The notes under the pieces were generated by a model that saw only the letters and a program-made list of their open reading frames with translations, ran no database searches and was not told where the DNA came from. 64,000 nucleotides of DNA, taken from the NCBI GenBank assembly GCA_944474755.1, contig OX104115.1, positions 35,103,080 through 35,167,079 of the forward strand. Reading direction: 5' to 3'. Shown here in pieces: positions 11,992 through 22,349 of the stretch. The position numbers were made by a program, and so were the translations under genes. The DNA is from Limnoperna fortunei (taxonomy: Eukaryota; Mollusca; Bivalvia; Mytilida; Modiolidae). Every line of letters starts with the position of its first letter. Within the stretch, counting starts at the first letter, position 1.

Positions 11992-14173
11992 ATGCCTTTT
12001 AGCAGGGTACATCGTGTTGATGTTATGGCTACAGGAGACATAAACAATTTTAAATTATCTACAGAAAAGAAGAAAGGGCGATCGATAGTTTCGGAAGCAG
12101 AAAAAAATGCCAGTTTGCTCTCGCTGTGGAAAGAGTTTAGAGAAAATACGACATTACACGGGGTGAAGCATGCGAAAAAAGATAACAACTTTCATTTGCG
12201 ATGGTAAGTTTGATAATTAACGATATTTTATACTTTTTTATAACACATGTAATGATACAAAAATTTAGAAACTTACAAGAGAAAATAATTTCTTTATTGT
12301 ACGTTTGTACGTTTGTTTCAATTGTAATAAAAAATATGAATTTCATGTTGAAAATAAAAATACTGGCTGATATCTTAAGGCTAGAGTGTCTTGTCCAATG
12401 TAACAACATTGAACATATAATGTTTACATAAACTATACAACCACCCCCATATTCAACCTAAATCAATTCTTATTAATATAAAGGCAATTTAATATTTATT
12501 AATGTTTTCAAAATGACATGAATACATTTTTGTAGACCAAAACTGAGTAGGCTCATTGTACAGAAGGCTACATGTACCGCCACTACCTAATACTCCATAC
12601 AATTGTAGTAAACTTCGGTGTTATTCCCGTTCCCCCGTCTCTCCTTCCATTTAGTTTCAAATATTATAATCCTGAATATAATTGAAATTGAAATATTGCT
12701 CGCTGCACTCTCAATATTTAATCAATCTTATATTTTATGATGTCCGTTTATTTTGATGTTTTATTAAATTTTACAATTTTACGTCGATTCTGTTCGTTTC
12801 AGATCTATATATGTATTTATATATATTTATAAAGTAATTTTAATTGTTTGTTCTATAGTGCTAAATCCAAGGACATAGTGCAGGCGATTTGGTACCACAG
12901 TGTCACAACGGTGCGAGTTAGAATCACGCTGAGTGTAAACTAAAATTTGACAGTGTTAAAATCTAATTCTAACAGTGTTGGGCTTAATTTGTAGACGTAT
13001 ATATACAAATTTGATATTAACCCAGTATTTCTGATGTTTCAGAAATCCGCTCGATAGATATATTATTTGGTTGTCACAATACTAAGACATTTGTATATAA
13101 TTTACATACTGTGACTGTATGACAAGTAACTTTGTCATCTTATATAATATATACAAAAATGCTAATTAAATTACTGTCAAATTTATACGTATTGGTTACG
13201 AAAATTCCATCGTCACACGCCAGTACACCATAACGATGTCTATGTCTACGTTTCACCACGGTTAATGAAGCTATATTTTTTATATAGCGGATTTGGCCGA
13301 GGGGTCTAGACCGCTGGAAATAGTGCAGGCGATTTGGTGCCACAGTGTCACAACGGTGTGAGTTCGAAATCCGCTGAGAGTAAACTAAAATTTGACAGTG
13401 TTAAAAATCTAATTCTAACAGATGTTTCAGAAATCCGCTGGATAGATATATTATATGGTTGTCACAATACTTAGACATTTGTATATAATTCAATACTGTG
13501 ACTGTACAGCATAAACAAAAATAATAATATACAAGTCTAGAAGATTATGCAACGATACAAATGACGGTGTTTTTTGTCAAAAATTTAGACATAGTCATTG
13601 AGTGTCAATATAAATAAATAACGTAAGCAATCATAACATATTGATCTTAAACTTTCTCATTTCAATTGAACCCAAAACTTTTTATAGTTGCTTTTCAGTC
13701 CGCTTACCGCGAACGTGCCTTGCTGTTACTTGGCTTTGCTCAAATAATCCAACAAAATGTAATAAAAATTATCAAGGTGTCAAATTCATTACGCCAGACG
13801 CGCGTTTCGTCTACTTAAGACTCATCAGTGGCGTTTAACTCTAAATGTTTAAGATATTCTTCATTGGGAGACGGAATAGAATTTTTTTTTCATTGGTAGA
13901 TGGAATAATATAAGTCCACTCGGATCACGTAAATACACAATACAGGCAGTTCAAAATATTATATAAAGGGTCTAAAGAAAGCTGCTAAACCAGTACATTG
14001 TTTAGTATCGGATCGACAAATATGACGATACAGCATATATAAAAAATAATAATATACAAGTCTAGAAGATTATGCAGCGATGCAAATGACGGTGTTTCTT
14101 GTCAATCCGATTTCTTGACGGTGTTTCTTCGATCCGATTCTAAATAAGTGTACTGGTTTAGCAGCTTTCTTTA

Positions 14174-14261
<88 letters not shown>

Positions 14262-17200
14262 AATTATATAGTTTACTTTTTTATGGATCACATACACTGT
14301 ACATAAACACAGCGCAATTCAGTTGTTTAGTGTTTAATTAAATTGTAGGATTTTTAAAAATTGAGTTAACAACCTAATTTTTGACAACGCAAGTCAATAG
14401 CAACATTTATTGCCCCAAATTTTCGAAAGATTTTGCATATCGGTGTTTTCTTATTTCTGAGGCGAAGTTTGCTGTTGATGTTTTCAAGGAACATCGAAGT
14501 TATCATTGGTCTTAGCTTTTCAGCAGTTAAAATTGCTTCAGAGCTTAAAATAAAAATTGAACTATGTTCGTGTAGTACTGCAACTGAAAATGCTTAACAC
14601 AATTTTAAATCTCGAAAACTTATTGAGTTTTAGGACTTACACAGCCAAGAAGTGTCCAGTTGATTACTATACAATTAAACTAAAAATTGTATTACATAGC
14701 AAAAAAAAATGTTTATTTAACAAATGCGCTTCAAACTAGACCAATCATTAAACACATTACCATTTTTCGAAATAAAAAGGAAAGCATTATTCAGGAGTTC
14801 AATTATTCTATACATGAGCGATATCATGTTGACATTGCCGACTAAAGTATTTGTCCATAATATACTTTATTTCATTTAGCAGGTAAATCTGTCATAACGA
14901 TAAAAATGTGCCCGTGCCTTTAAAGTGTTAGACCTGTTCAAAAGTTTGTCAGCATTCGTCTGTTAACTATATGCATTTTTTTCAGGGTAGTATGGATCAT
15001 GGCTTTACTCTCTATGATTGGACTTTTGGTCTTCAATATTTCTAGACTGTATATCCACTACAAAACAAATCCAACCATTACTAACATAAATGTGCAATTT
15101 GTCAAAGAAATGTCATATCCCGCCATTACTATATGCAACTTGTCACCATACAAGAAGAATGCAGTCAATGCAACTCCTTCATTAGCATTACATTTAGTTC
15201 ACAATAGCAGACTTGGCACCATCATTCCTCCGTTAGACTATTCCAATCCTGCTTATGCTGAGCTACACAAGGCTATTCCTGAAGATTGGTTATCCAAAGT
15301 ATCATTTGACCTCAAGGATATGTTCATTTTTTGTGTAAATCAGGAACGTCTTGTCTCCTGCACTGATATCTTGACAAAGAAGGTAACAAAGTGGGGCACA
15401 TGTTTCACACACCGCGATTTTGATACAGCAGAGACAATGGGCAGACTTAACGGAAGTATGACTGGGTCCGCAACAGCTTTAACATTTTACATCGACATTA
15501 AACAAAACGAGTATGTGTTCAACACTAATATGGCAGCTGGAATTAAGGTAAGTTGTACGTTAAATGCTATTTGCCTTTCTTATTATATTCATGGGATATT
15601 TTGCGGCTGCATTTCGTCTTCCTCGACAAAGGCCTTAGTGGCCAAGTGATTAAGGTACTACTGATTATGTGCTTGACAAAACTGTGGTTGCTTTGAAGGT
15701 AATCGAATTTATTTGACAAGTAATGCTAGTTTTCCTAAGGGTTATACACAGGCATCTCTTTCCCAATATAATATAGACACCGTGTTATAGCCAATAGCCG
15801 CATCTTTAATTAAAGTATTGGTTTATCTGATGCAAAATAAAGCCACAAGAAGTAAACTTTCTGAATCCATTAAAATCCTGTCAACATTTAATACGGTAGC
15901 AGAATATCCCTCTACAATGACATTTTTCAATGAATTAAAAATCATGAAGCAAACATTAACAATTTATAAAATGACAATAATTGATTCCGTACATACACAT
16001 TAGTTTCCTTGGAGATTATAATTAAATATTCACAATAGTTACATTATTTGCGTAGCCATTAGACTATTCAGAGTAAAAAGTAATATACATAAGTTATCTT
16101 TGTCAGTATAAATATTAGATACCTTTTATACCATTAAATCCATTTTTAAATAGGATGAAATAGAATTCAAAGCTGTAAGTAGTTCAACTTATAACTTGTG
16201 AACTTTCAGATAGTTCTACATGAGCCAGGAGAAGACCCGGACATTAGTAATAAAGGCTTCATTTTGTCTCCTGGATTTTCTACGTATGTGTCAATGAAAA
16301 TGACGAAGGTATGAACTAATGCTGCGATTCTTTAAATCAATAATATCTATAAAGTAATTAGATATTCAATATGTTGATTGTTTAGAGTTTTTTTAATTGT
16401 ACGTTCTTTCTTTGATCATTTAAAGAATGAAAAAATAGTACGGATATATTTCATACATTATGCACGGAACTGCTTGAGATAACAAAACAGATCAATATGT
16501 CATTCTATATAAATAAATTTACACATACATGAATCAATCAATCTGTAGAGTCATTCACCAAGAATAATTCTGAAAAGTTTCTTTCTTATTATACAAAGAT
16601 ATAAATGATATTAAAGCTCATTAAATTAAATGTATTTTATTATTGTTTATAGTATAAATATTTACCAGCACCGTACAAGGCTAGAAGAGATCAAGTTTGT
16701 ATTGACACTAAAGACCCAGGGTATCAAAACCCTCTCAAATATTATCCTGTGTACAGCTCAACAGGATGTTTGGTTGAATGTAGAAGAAATTTTATAGTTG
16801 GTCAATGTGGATGTAGGGCACCAACTGACCCTGGTAAGTTTTAATTAATTAGTTAATTAATGTAAATGGATAGCTATCTCGATAAAACAGCATCTAACCC
16901 TGGTATAGTTTATTATCATTCTTAGTATGCGTAACTGTAGGACGACAAAAAAATCAGGCATACATGAAACTAATGGTATATATATTTGTATGATACGGTA
17001 GGTGGGAAAATCAGTTTGTATCAATGTTGATGTAGAACATCTACAATACGCTTGTTGTAAGTTGCCTAGTATACATATTGTATCATTTATTATATAAGTA
17101 AACGTATTCACCGTTGGATTTTTTATGGCGCAGCTTTTTCCAAAAATGTTGGTATATTTTTAACTTGTATACTGAATTACTACTAGAAATAAATATACTT

Positions 17201-19402
17201 AGACAATTCTTTCAACAAAAGGTGGAAACATTTAATGATGCATATTTTACTTCTTTTTTTTCAGGAAATGAAACCCTTTGTTCCCATGCTGTACTAGCAT
17301 TATGCTACTATCAGCATGAAGGTATGCACAAATACAATTATTTTAACTCATACCGTCCAGACCTTACTTATAATTACAGTAAAACATCATTTAAGCACAA
17401 AAATATTATCATATCTAAATAAAATGTAATGGTAAATTTTACAGCTACATATAGTCAAATTCGTAGCGTAGACAATATTTATTTGTGTCATTATTTTCAT
17501 TCTAAAGCATTTGCGCCTCTTTTCTCTTAAAATGAAAATTGTGTGTGCTTTTCTCTGGAATAAACACAGTTTTGTTGCTTCTAATCATGAGTAAATGTAT
17601 AATAGAGAGATCGCTGTTAAGTGATTTTTGCTTCTTTATTTTTAAAACTAATTTGTAATATTTTTCACAGTGAAATTCGACTCCAGCGCAGAAATAAAAG
17701 AACAATGTCAATGTATGTTATCATGCGAGTTTACAACCTTTGACCAGAGCATATCTACGGCAAAGTTCCCAGCTGATATTTACATACCTGCACTTAATTT
17801 TACGGGATTTGAATATTTAAAGTACGGTGGTAATGTTTAATAATAAATTAGTATCTGATGCACACGTTTTTCCTTTTATATGTCTTATAATACGTTAAAA
17901 TTCGCATTGACGTTGAATCTATTAAATTTAATTGTTTTGGCATGTGGGCACAATAAAGATGATGTGAATAAAACATGCAACGCAATAAAAAATGTCTTAT
18001 TAAGATGATACCCGATAAAAAAATTCCGATATTAAAACGGATGCGAAAAGACAGGTAAGAATCAAGAGTTGTTGTTTAAGCATAAAACAATGTTGTATGT
18101 TTAAATCAAACTTTTTTGACTATGGATATATTTTAAGTCCATTAATACAAGCATGTAATTTGTTGTTAATCAAACTGTTAAACGTTCTTTCCTCGTGCAT
18201 GTTTCTTGTTTTAATAGCTAGAATTTTTGTAATCGAAATTTGTAATTTGTATTAAAAAAATGTTATATTAATTAAAATTAGCAATTTTTGTCAAAAAAGC
18301 AATACAAGAAACACCTTGATCACAAAGCTTTACCCTGTATATTATTACAGGGCAAACGGCATAGAAGTTCGGCTTTATTACGACTCGCTGAGTTACTTGA
18401 TGGTGGAATCAATTCCAGAGTATAGTCTAGAAAACATTGTAGGTAAGGTGAGATACAGAATGTATAAATATACATGTTTATCTCTATCGTTAATTGTTTT
18501 TGTAGTGTAAGTAAATTTCTAGAATTACATGCAGTATTTTAATATATTACCGTAAACATAATATATACTAGTTTACATGTGTAGCGATAAATATTAAATT
18601 GTGACATATTCGATTGAATTTTTGTAAACAATTATGACAAAAGTGTAGTGTTTTGTCCGCTTGTAAAATTTATCAAACTACTTTATTTGAAGAGACAATA
18701 AAGTCTCTTAAAGACAGTCGTGAAGATTAATAGGTTCTTCCATACGTTTTTGGGAAAGACCGAGTGATCTTCGACGAGTGACTTTTCTAAAAATGACATA
18801 TTTCGTTCGTTCAGAAACAACTTTAACATCGCGATATACTATAGACTCTCCGTTCTGCAAGACTCAATTGTTTCAGCCATCGAATAAGAACGCCTAAAAC
18901 AAGAAACTTGTGTAAGCAATGTCGTCTTTGTTTTGAGCATAGATGAATGATGTAATACCATGAGGGCAGAACAAATAGGTACAATAGTATACAATAAAGT
19001 CGTCTTTTGAAAATAATTTTGCAAGAGTAAACGCATTACCTTAGCCGCCAGAAAAACCACATTGAAAACACAAAATCTCCGGATCTTTTCAGCAGAGGTC
19101 AAAGTTTATGTTAATAAATCGTTTTTCCCAATTGATATGAAACTAGTTTCAGTCTAAGAAAATTAAAATATTAGTTAAACAACTTTAATTATATATTTTC
19201 ATTAAAAACATTAATACTATGTGTATTTTTCATAATTGCTTTTACAGGTATCCTAGGTGGACAGATGGGAATATTTCTTGGAGCAAGCCTGCTAACAGTA
19301 TCTGAGATAATAGAGTTAGTTTTTCTGGCTGTAATAGTGTTTGTAAAGAGGTGCCTTTGTTTTATGTACACAAGCTTGATTCGTCCTAGTACAGTTAAAT
19401 AA
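11992..19402 (+). CDS. DEG/ENaC (ASIC/ENaC-like) sodium channel subunit, gene 2, complete
   Basis: Eight coding exons: 11992-12203, 14986-15547, 16210-16308, 16653-16833, 17265-17321, 17671-17821, 18351-18442, 19248-19402. All have GT/AG borders and phases 2,0,0,1,1,2,1, giving 502 aa. The start is the ATG of MPFSRV, shared with genes 3 and 5. The HG gating motif is at residues 56-57 (TTLHGVK), TM1 at about 72-93 and the YPAITICN signature at 115-122. The cysteine-rich ectodomain includes CRRNFIVGQCGCR and EQCQCMLSCEF. TM2 starts near 452 with GILGGQMGIFLGAS, filter G-A-S at 463-465. The C-terminus is unusual: after FVKRCLC it reads through in a different frame from genes 1 and 3 and stops at a new TAA, losing the charged KRDV-type tail. 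Exon 5 and its flanks are nearly identical to gene 3. Product: sodium-selective trimeric channel subunit; activating stimulus unknown. Confidence 0.93.
12869..13110 (+). repeat. SINE-like repeat, first copy of a tandem pair
   Basis: Starts at ACATAGTGCAGGCGATTTGG and runs through GGTGCGAGTTAGAATCACGC (a decayed B-box-like run) to CATTTGTATATAATTTACAT and CTGTGACTGTA. The same units occur in the same order at 13285-13510. This copy lacks the A-box-like head and has about 55 extra bases (near 12976-13030) that the second copy lacks. Confidence 0.6.
13285..13510 (+). repeat. tRNA-derived SINE-like repeat, second copy, with head
   Basis: The head GCGGATTTGGCCGAGGGGTC looks like a tRNA A box region, followed by a B-box-like GTGAGTTCGAAATCC near 13358-13372. 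The body is shared with 12869-13110. It lies in gene 2 intron 1. The tRNA origin is inferred from box spacing and sequence only. Confidence 0.6.
13786..13834 (+). repeat. Short interspersed repeat of Mytilus type
   Basis: TTACGCCAGACGCGCGTTTC and the following GTCTACTTAAGACTCATCAG match a motif I recall as very frequent in Mytilus genomic sequence. A shorter relative (ACGCCAGACGCAGATTTTG) is at 43060-43078. This is one of the hints for a mytilid host. Confidence 0.5.
14176..14257 (+). repeat. Microsatellite (CT)n followed by (TA)n
   Basis: About 55 bases of uninterrupted CT dinucleotides (14176-14230) run directly into about 27 bases of TA. It lies in gene 2 intron 1, about 730 bp before exon 2. 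Confidence 0.98.
16918..17060 (+). repeat. Decayed copies of exon 4 3' end in intron 4 of gene 2
   Basis: GTATGCGTAACTGTAGGACG near 16925 and TCAATGTTGATGTAGAACAT near 17018 resemble the exon 4 end (TCAATGTGGATGTAGGGCAC, 16802-16821). They are spaced through the intron and strongly diverged, so the call is tentative. Confidence 0.4.
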
Positions 19403-19476
19403 GAACTGTTTTCAATAACATATATTATGTTTAGACGTTGAAACAAGTTGTTGTAATCTTGTAATAGATTTTTGTA

Positions 19477-19482
19477 AATAAA
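19477..19482 (+). terminator. Poly(A) signal of gene 2 (AATAAA)
   Basis: AATAAA in TTGTAAATAAATGGCATG, 75 bp after the stop codon and 109 bp before the LTR retrotransposon. The aligned position in gene 1 reads GATAAATGG. Confidence 0.6.
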
Positions 19483-19590
19483 TGGCATGTAATCGTTAAT
19501 CCTATTATAATTATAACAAAAAACATATATAGATCCTGAAGGATGTAGAGAAGTTCACATACTGAGACAGATGACAATATTCTTGTTATA

Positions 19591-19595
19591 TAGAT
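19591..19595 (+). repeat. Target-site duplication, left copy (TAGAT)
   Basis: TAGAT immediately precedes the left LTR (TGTCACGG) and is repeated immediately after the right LTR at 26859-26863. A 5-bp duplication is typical of Ty3/gypsy integration. Confidence 0.9.
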
Positions 19596-20712
19596 TGTCA
19601 CGGACGGACGAGTGATGGCTACTAGAAGCACACAAATAAGTCACACAGAATGTCAACAAATATAACAATTTAATTAACTATATACATATACATATATAAA
19701 CGTAAAACATAATAACCTAAAAGTGAGAATTTTTTTACAATAGATAATTTAAAGATCGTAAAGTCCAAAGTTCCAAAATAAATGTTCATTAACTAATACT
19801 TCCAGGAAGAATTCCGTTGGTACAAGATTTACACTGTCACTTCGTTGTTTCTACTGGTATTACATTTCCATGTACTGCAACAAACGGTTACTCGAACACT
19901 ACACTGTAACAACACACAACAACATATACCACGTACTGTACACCCACAGCAATTACATACTACTGGCTATTACTGCATGGGACCTAGTAAAATACCATAC
20001 TACCTAATAATAATGCGTACACTACTAATTACGTAAACTCCGCTAAATACTTATTTGCGCATTTGTCTATATATATACTACATATATGTACTTCTAAAAT
20101 ATTACAAGAGGTTATACTACTACTTCGGTCGTGTTAATTACATCTATAAAGAAAATGAATTAAACACAATAATACACAACGTATGACACTGTAAATTAAC
20201 AGTTTAGTATGTCGCACTAACAAAATACACCGCTTGACGAGAACATATACTTTACTATACTATAGTTGACAAGGAATGCCAGCGTTTTCATGTACAACAT
20301 TATAAAGTAACGATACAAAATATCTTGAATTGCTCTTAAACGATAATTAAACCAAATAAAGTGAAAAATGCAATTTACGTAAATGTTGCCGCAAAAACTG
20401 AATATTTTAGCACATTTAATATTAATAAAATATTAAACAAAACTGTTACTTACCCCAACAGGCCGGTGAGCTCCCAACAGCGCCACGTGCAAGAACTATG
20501 TACACAATTTACAAATGTGCATGCTTTCTCTGAAGCACTCGACTCGAAAGTGATTTAAATAGTGCACAGGTAAGACCAGGTAAATTTAATCATGTGATTT
20601 CAATGAGGCTCACTATAGGTCATTTAAATATCATACCGGGGTAGCAACGGGTAATAAATTAATACATTTACAAATATAAAAGAAATGTATAAAACAGACG
20701 TTGTCCGTGACA
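19596..20712 (-). repeat. Left LTR (3' LTR of the element)
   Basis: 1117 bp, beginning TGTCACGGAC and ending GTCCGTGACA, a perfect 10-bp terminal inversion. It is nearly identical to the right LTR, with an extra CAG near 19646 and an extra A near 20366. Confidence 0.95.
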
Positions 20713-20724
20713 TCTCCTCCATCC
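20713..20724 (-). promoter_or_regulatory. Polypurine tract
   Basis: The minus strand reads GGATGGAGGAGA directly before the 3' LTR, a 12-base purine-rich run (one T) in the position needed to prime plus-strand synthesis. Confidence 0.75.
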
Positions 20725-20765
20725 GAAGAGAAGTACAAAGTACTTTTTTATTTATACATGTCAAT

Positions 20766-22349
20766 TTAAAAAAAACAAAATGTGATCACATTATCAACTG
20801 CGAATATATAAACAAATCTCAGTATTCGTGTGGCAAGCGCCTCTCCGTATACTAAAATCTGTCTACACCTCACCTTTTCTGATGTCCATCTGATCTCCTT
20901 TATTCTGCTGAGAAAATCGGCACCTACATTTGCCTTACCACTTACCGCTATTATCTTAAATCTGTAAGGTTGCAAGACCAACGCCCATCGCATAAGTCGC
21001 GCATTCGCTACCTTCTTCTTATTCAAGTAGATTAAAGGTTTATGATCGGTCTGCAATGTGAATTCTTGCCCATACAAGTACCTATGAAACTTTTGAATCG
21101 CCCACACTATTGCTAAACATTCTTTTTCAATAGTGGAGTAAGCAACTTCACTACTTTTCAATTTCCTACTGGCATAGGCAACCGGCATCTTACTTCCTTC
21201 TTGCTCTTGCATTAAAACGGCCCCAATACCGTAATCTGACGCATCGGTCATCAAAATAAACGGTTCAGACATATTTGGTAGTTTCAAAATTGGAAATTTG
21301 ACTAGCGCGTTTCTGAGAGTCCCAAATGCATGTTCGTGAGAACTTTCCCAAATAACCTTATTCGGTTGACCCTTTTTAGTTAGGTCGGTAAGCGGAACTG
21401 CGATACATGCAAAATTTGGAATGAATTTACGATAAAACCCTACTAATCCGAGGAAAGATCGCACCTGTTTCTTTGTAACAGGTCTCGGCGCTTCTTGAAT
21501 CACTCTTACTTTATCAGGATGAGGTTTTAGTTTGTCGTCTCCTACAAAATGACCTAAACATTCCAAACTACCGTATGCGATAGAACATTTTCCTGGTTTC
21601 GCTGTTAAATGAGCATTCCGCAGTCTAATGAGAAGAACACGCAAAACATTCAAATGTTCAACAAATGTCATAGTGAAAATAATAATGTCGTCAATAAAAT
21701 TGTCAATGTTATCCATGTCCTTTAAAACCAAACGCATCAATCTAGAGAACGAGGCCGGAGCTGTAACCAACCCAAATGGCATTCTGCGAAAATGATACAA
21801 ACCTTTTGGGGTTTGAAAAGCTGTTTTTGGTCTAGAACTTTCTGCTAAAGGTAACTGCCAATAACCTTTGGATAAATCTAGCCGTGAAAAAAACTTGTGC
21901 CCCGCTAATTTTGAAAACATTTCATCCGCATTAGGCATTGGTTCAGCATCAAAAATAGTTTGACTATTCAAAGTTCTAAAGTCGATACAAAATCGATTTG
22001 TTGTATCTTTCTTTTTCACAATTACAATTGGAAAACAATAGGGACTAGAAGACGGTTCAATAACATTCAATTCTAACATCTTAGTAACTTCTTCATTCTC
22101 GGTCGAAATCAATGAATAAGGAATAGGATATGGCTTTAGCCTTATCGGTATATCATTACTTAGTCTAATTTCATGCTCTAAAAGATCTGTACAACCAGGT
22201 TCATTACTTAACACGTCGGGAAAATCATCTAAAAGTTCTCTTACCTTAGTTTTTTCCTCTTCCGTAAGTTCGGGATTAACATCGACTTGATCTGCATTTG
22301 CATTTGTATTGATGTAAGGTATATCATGGAACTCACCTTGAGCATCATT
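20766..22349 (-). CDS. Retrotransposon reverse transcriptase-RNase H (C-terminal part of Pol)
   Basis: Open frame directly after the in-frame TAA at 22350-22352 and in the same frame as the integrase section; no dedicated ATG is needed if the parts belong to one polyprotein. Counting from the valine codon at 22214, RT motifs include FSRLDLSKGYWQ (catalytic D113), RRMPFGL and FIDDIIIF (D175, D176), followed by HFVGDDKL and FLGLVGFYRKFI. RNase H follows with TDASDYGIGAVL (D324), STIEKE, LQTDHKPL (D390) and GADFLSR (D433), so its acidic active-site set looks complete. The protein ends with a non-conserved tail 54 bp before the 3' LTR. Role: copies the element RNA into cDNA and removes the RNA strand. 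Confidence 0.93.
   Translation of the reverse strand, partial: NDAQGEFHDIPYINTNANADQVDVNPELTEEEKTKVRELLDDFPDVLSNEPGCTDLLEHEIRLSNDIPIRLKPYPIPYSLISTENEEVTKMLELNVIEPSSSPYCFPIVIVKKKDTTNRFCIDFRTLNSQTIFDAEPMPNADEMFSKLAGHKFFSRLDLSKGYWQLPLAESSRPKTAFQTPKGLYHFRRMPFGLVTAPASFSRLMRLVLKDMDNIDNFIDDIIIFTMTFVEHLNVLRVLLIRLRNAHLTAKPGKCSIAYGSLECLGHFVGDDKLKPHPDKVRVIQEAPRPVTKKQVRSFLGLVGFYRKFIPNFACIAVPLTDLTKKGQPNKVIWESSHEHAFGTLRNALVKFPILKLPNMSEPFILMTDASDYGIGAVLMQEQEGSKMPVAYASRKLKSSEVAYSTIEKECLAIVWAIQKFHRYLYGQEFTLQTDHKPLIYLNKKKVANARLMRWALVLQPYRFKIIAVSGKANVGADFLSRIKEIRWTSEKVRCRQILVYGEALATRILRFVYIFAVDNVITFCFF

Noticed and set aside
19845..20036. 63-codon open frame repeated in both LTRs (also 25992-26183)
   Set aside because: It lies wholly inside the LTR on the strand opposite to the element genes and has no family motif; it repeats only because the LTR does.
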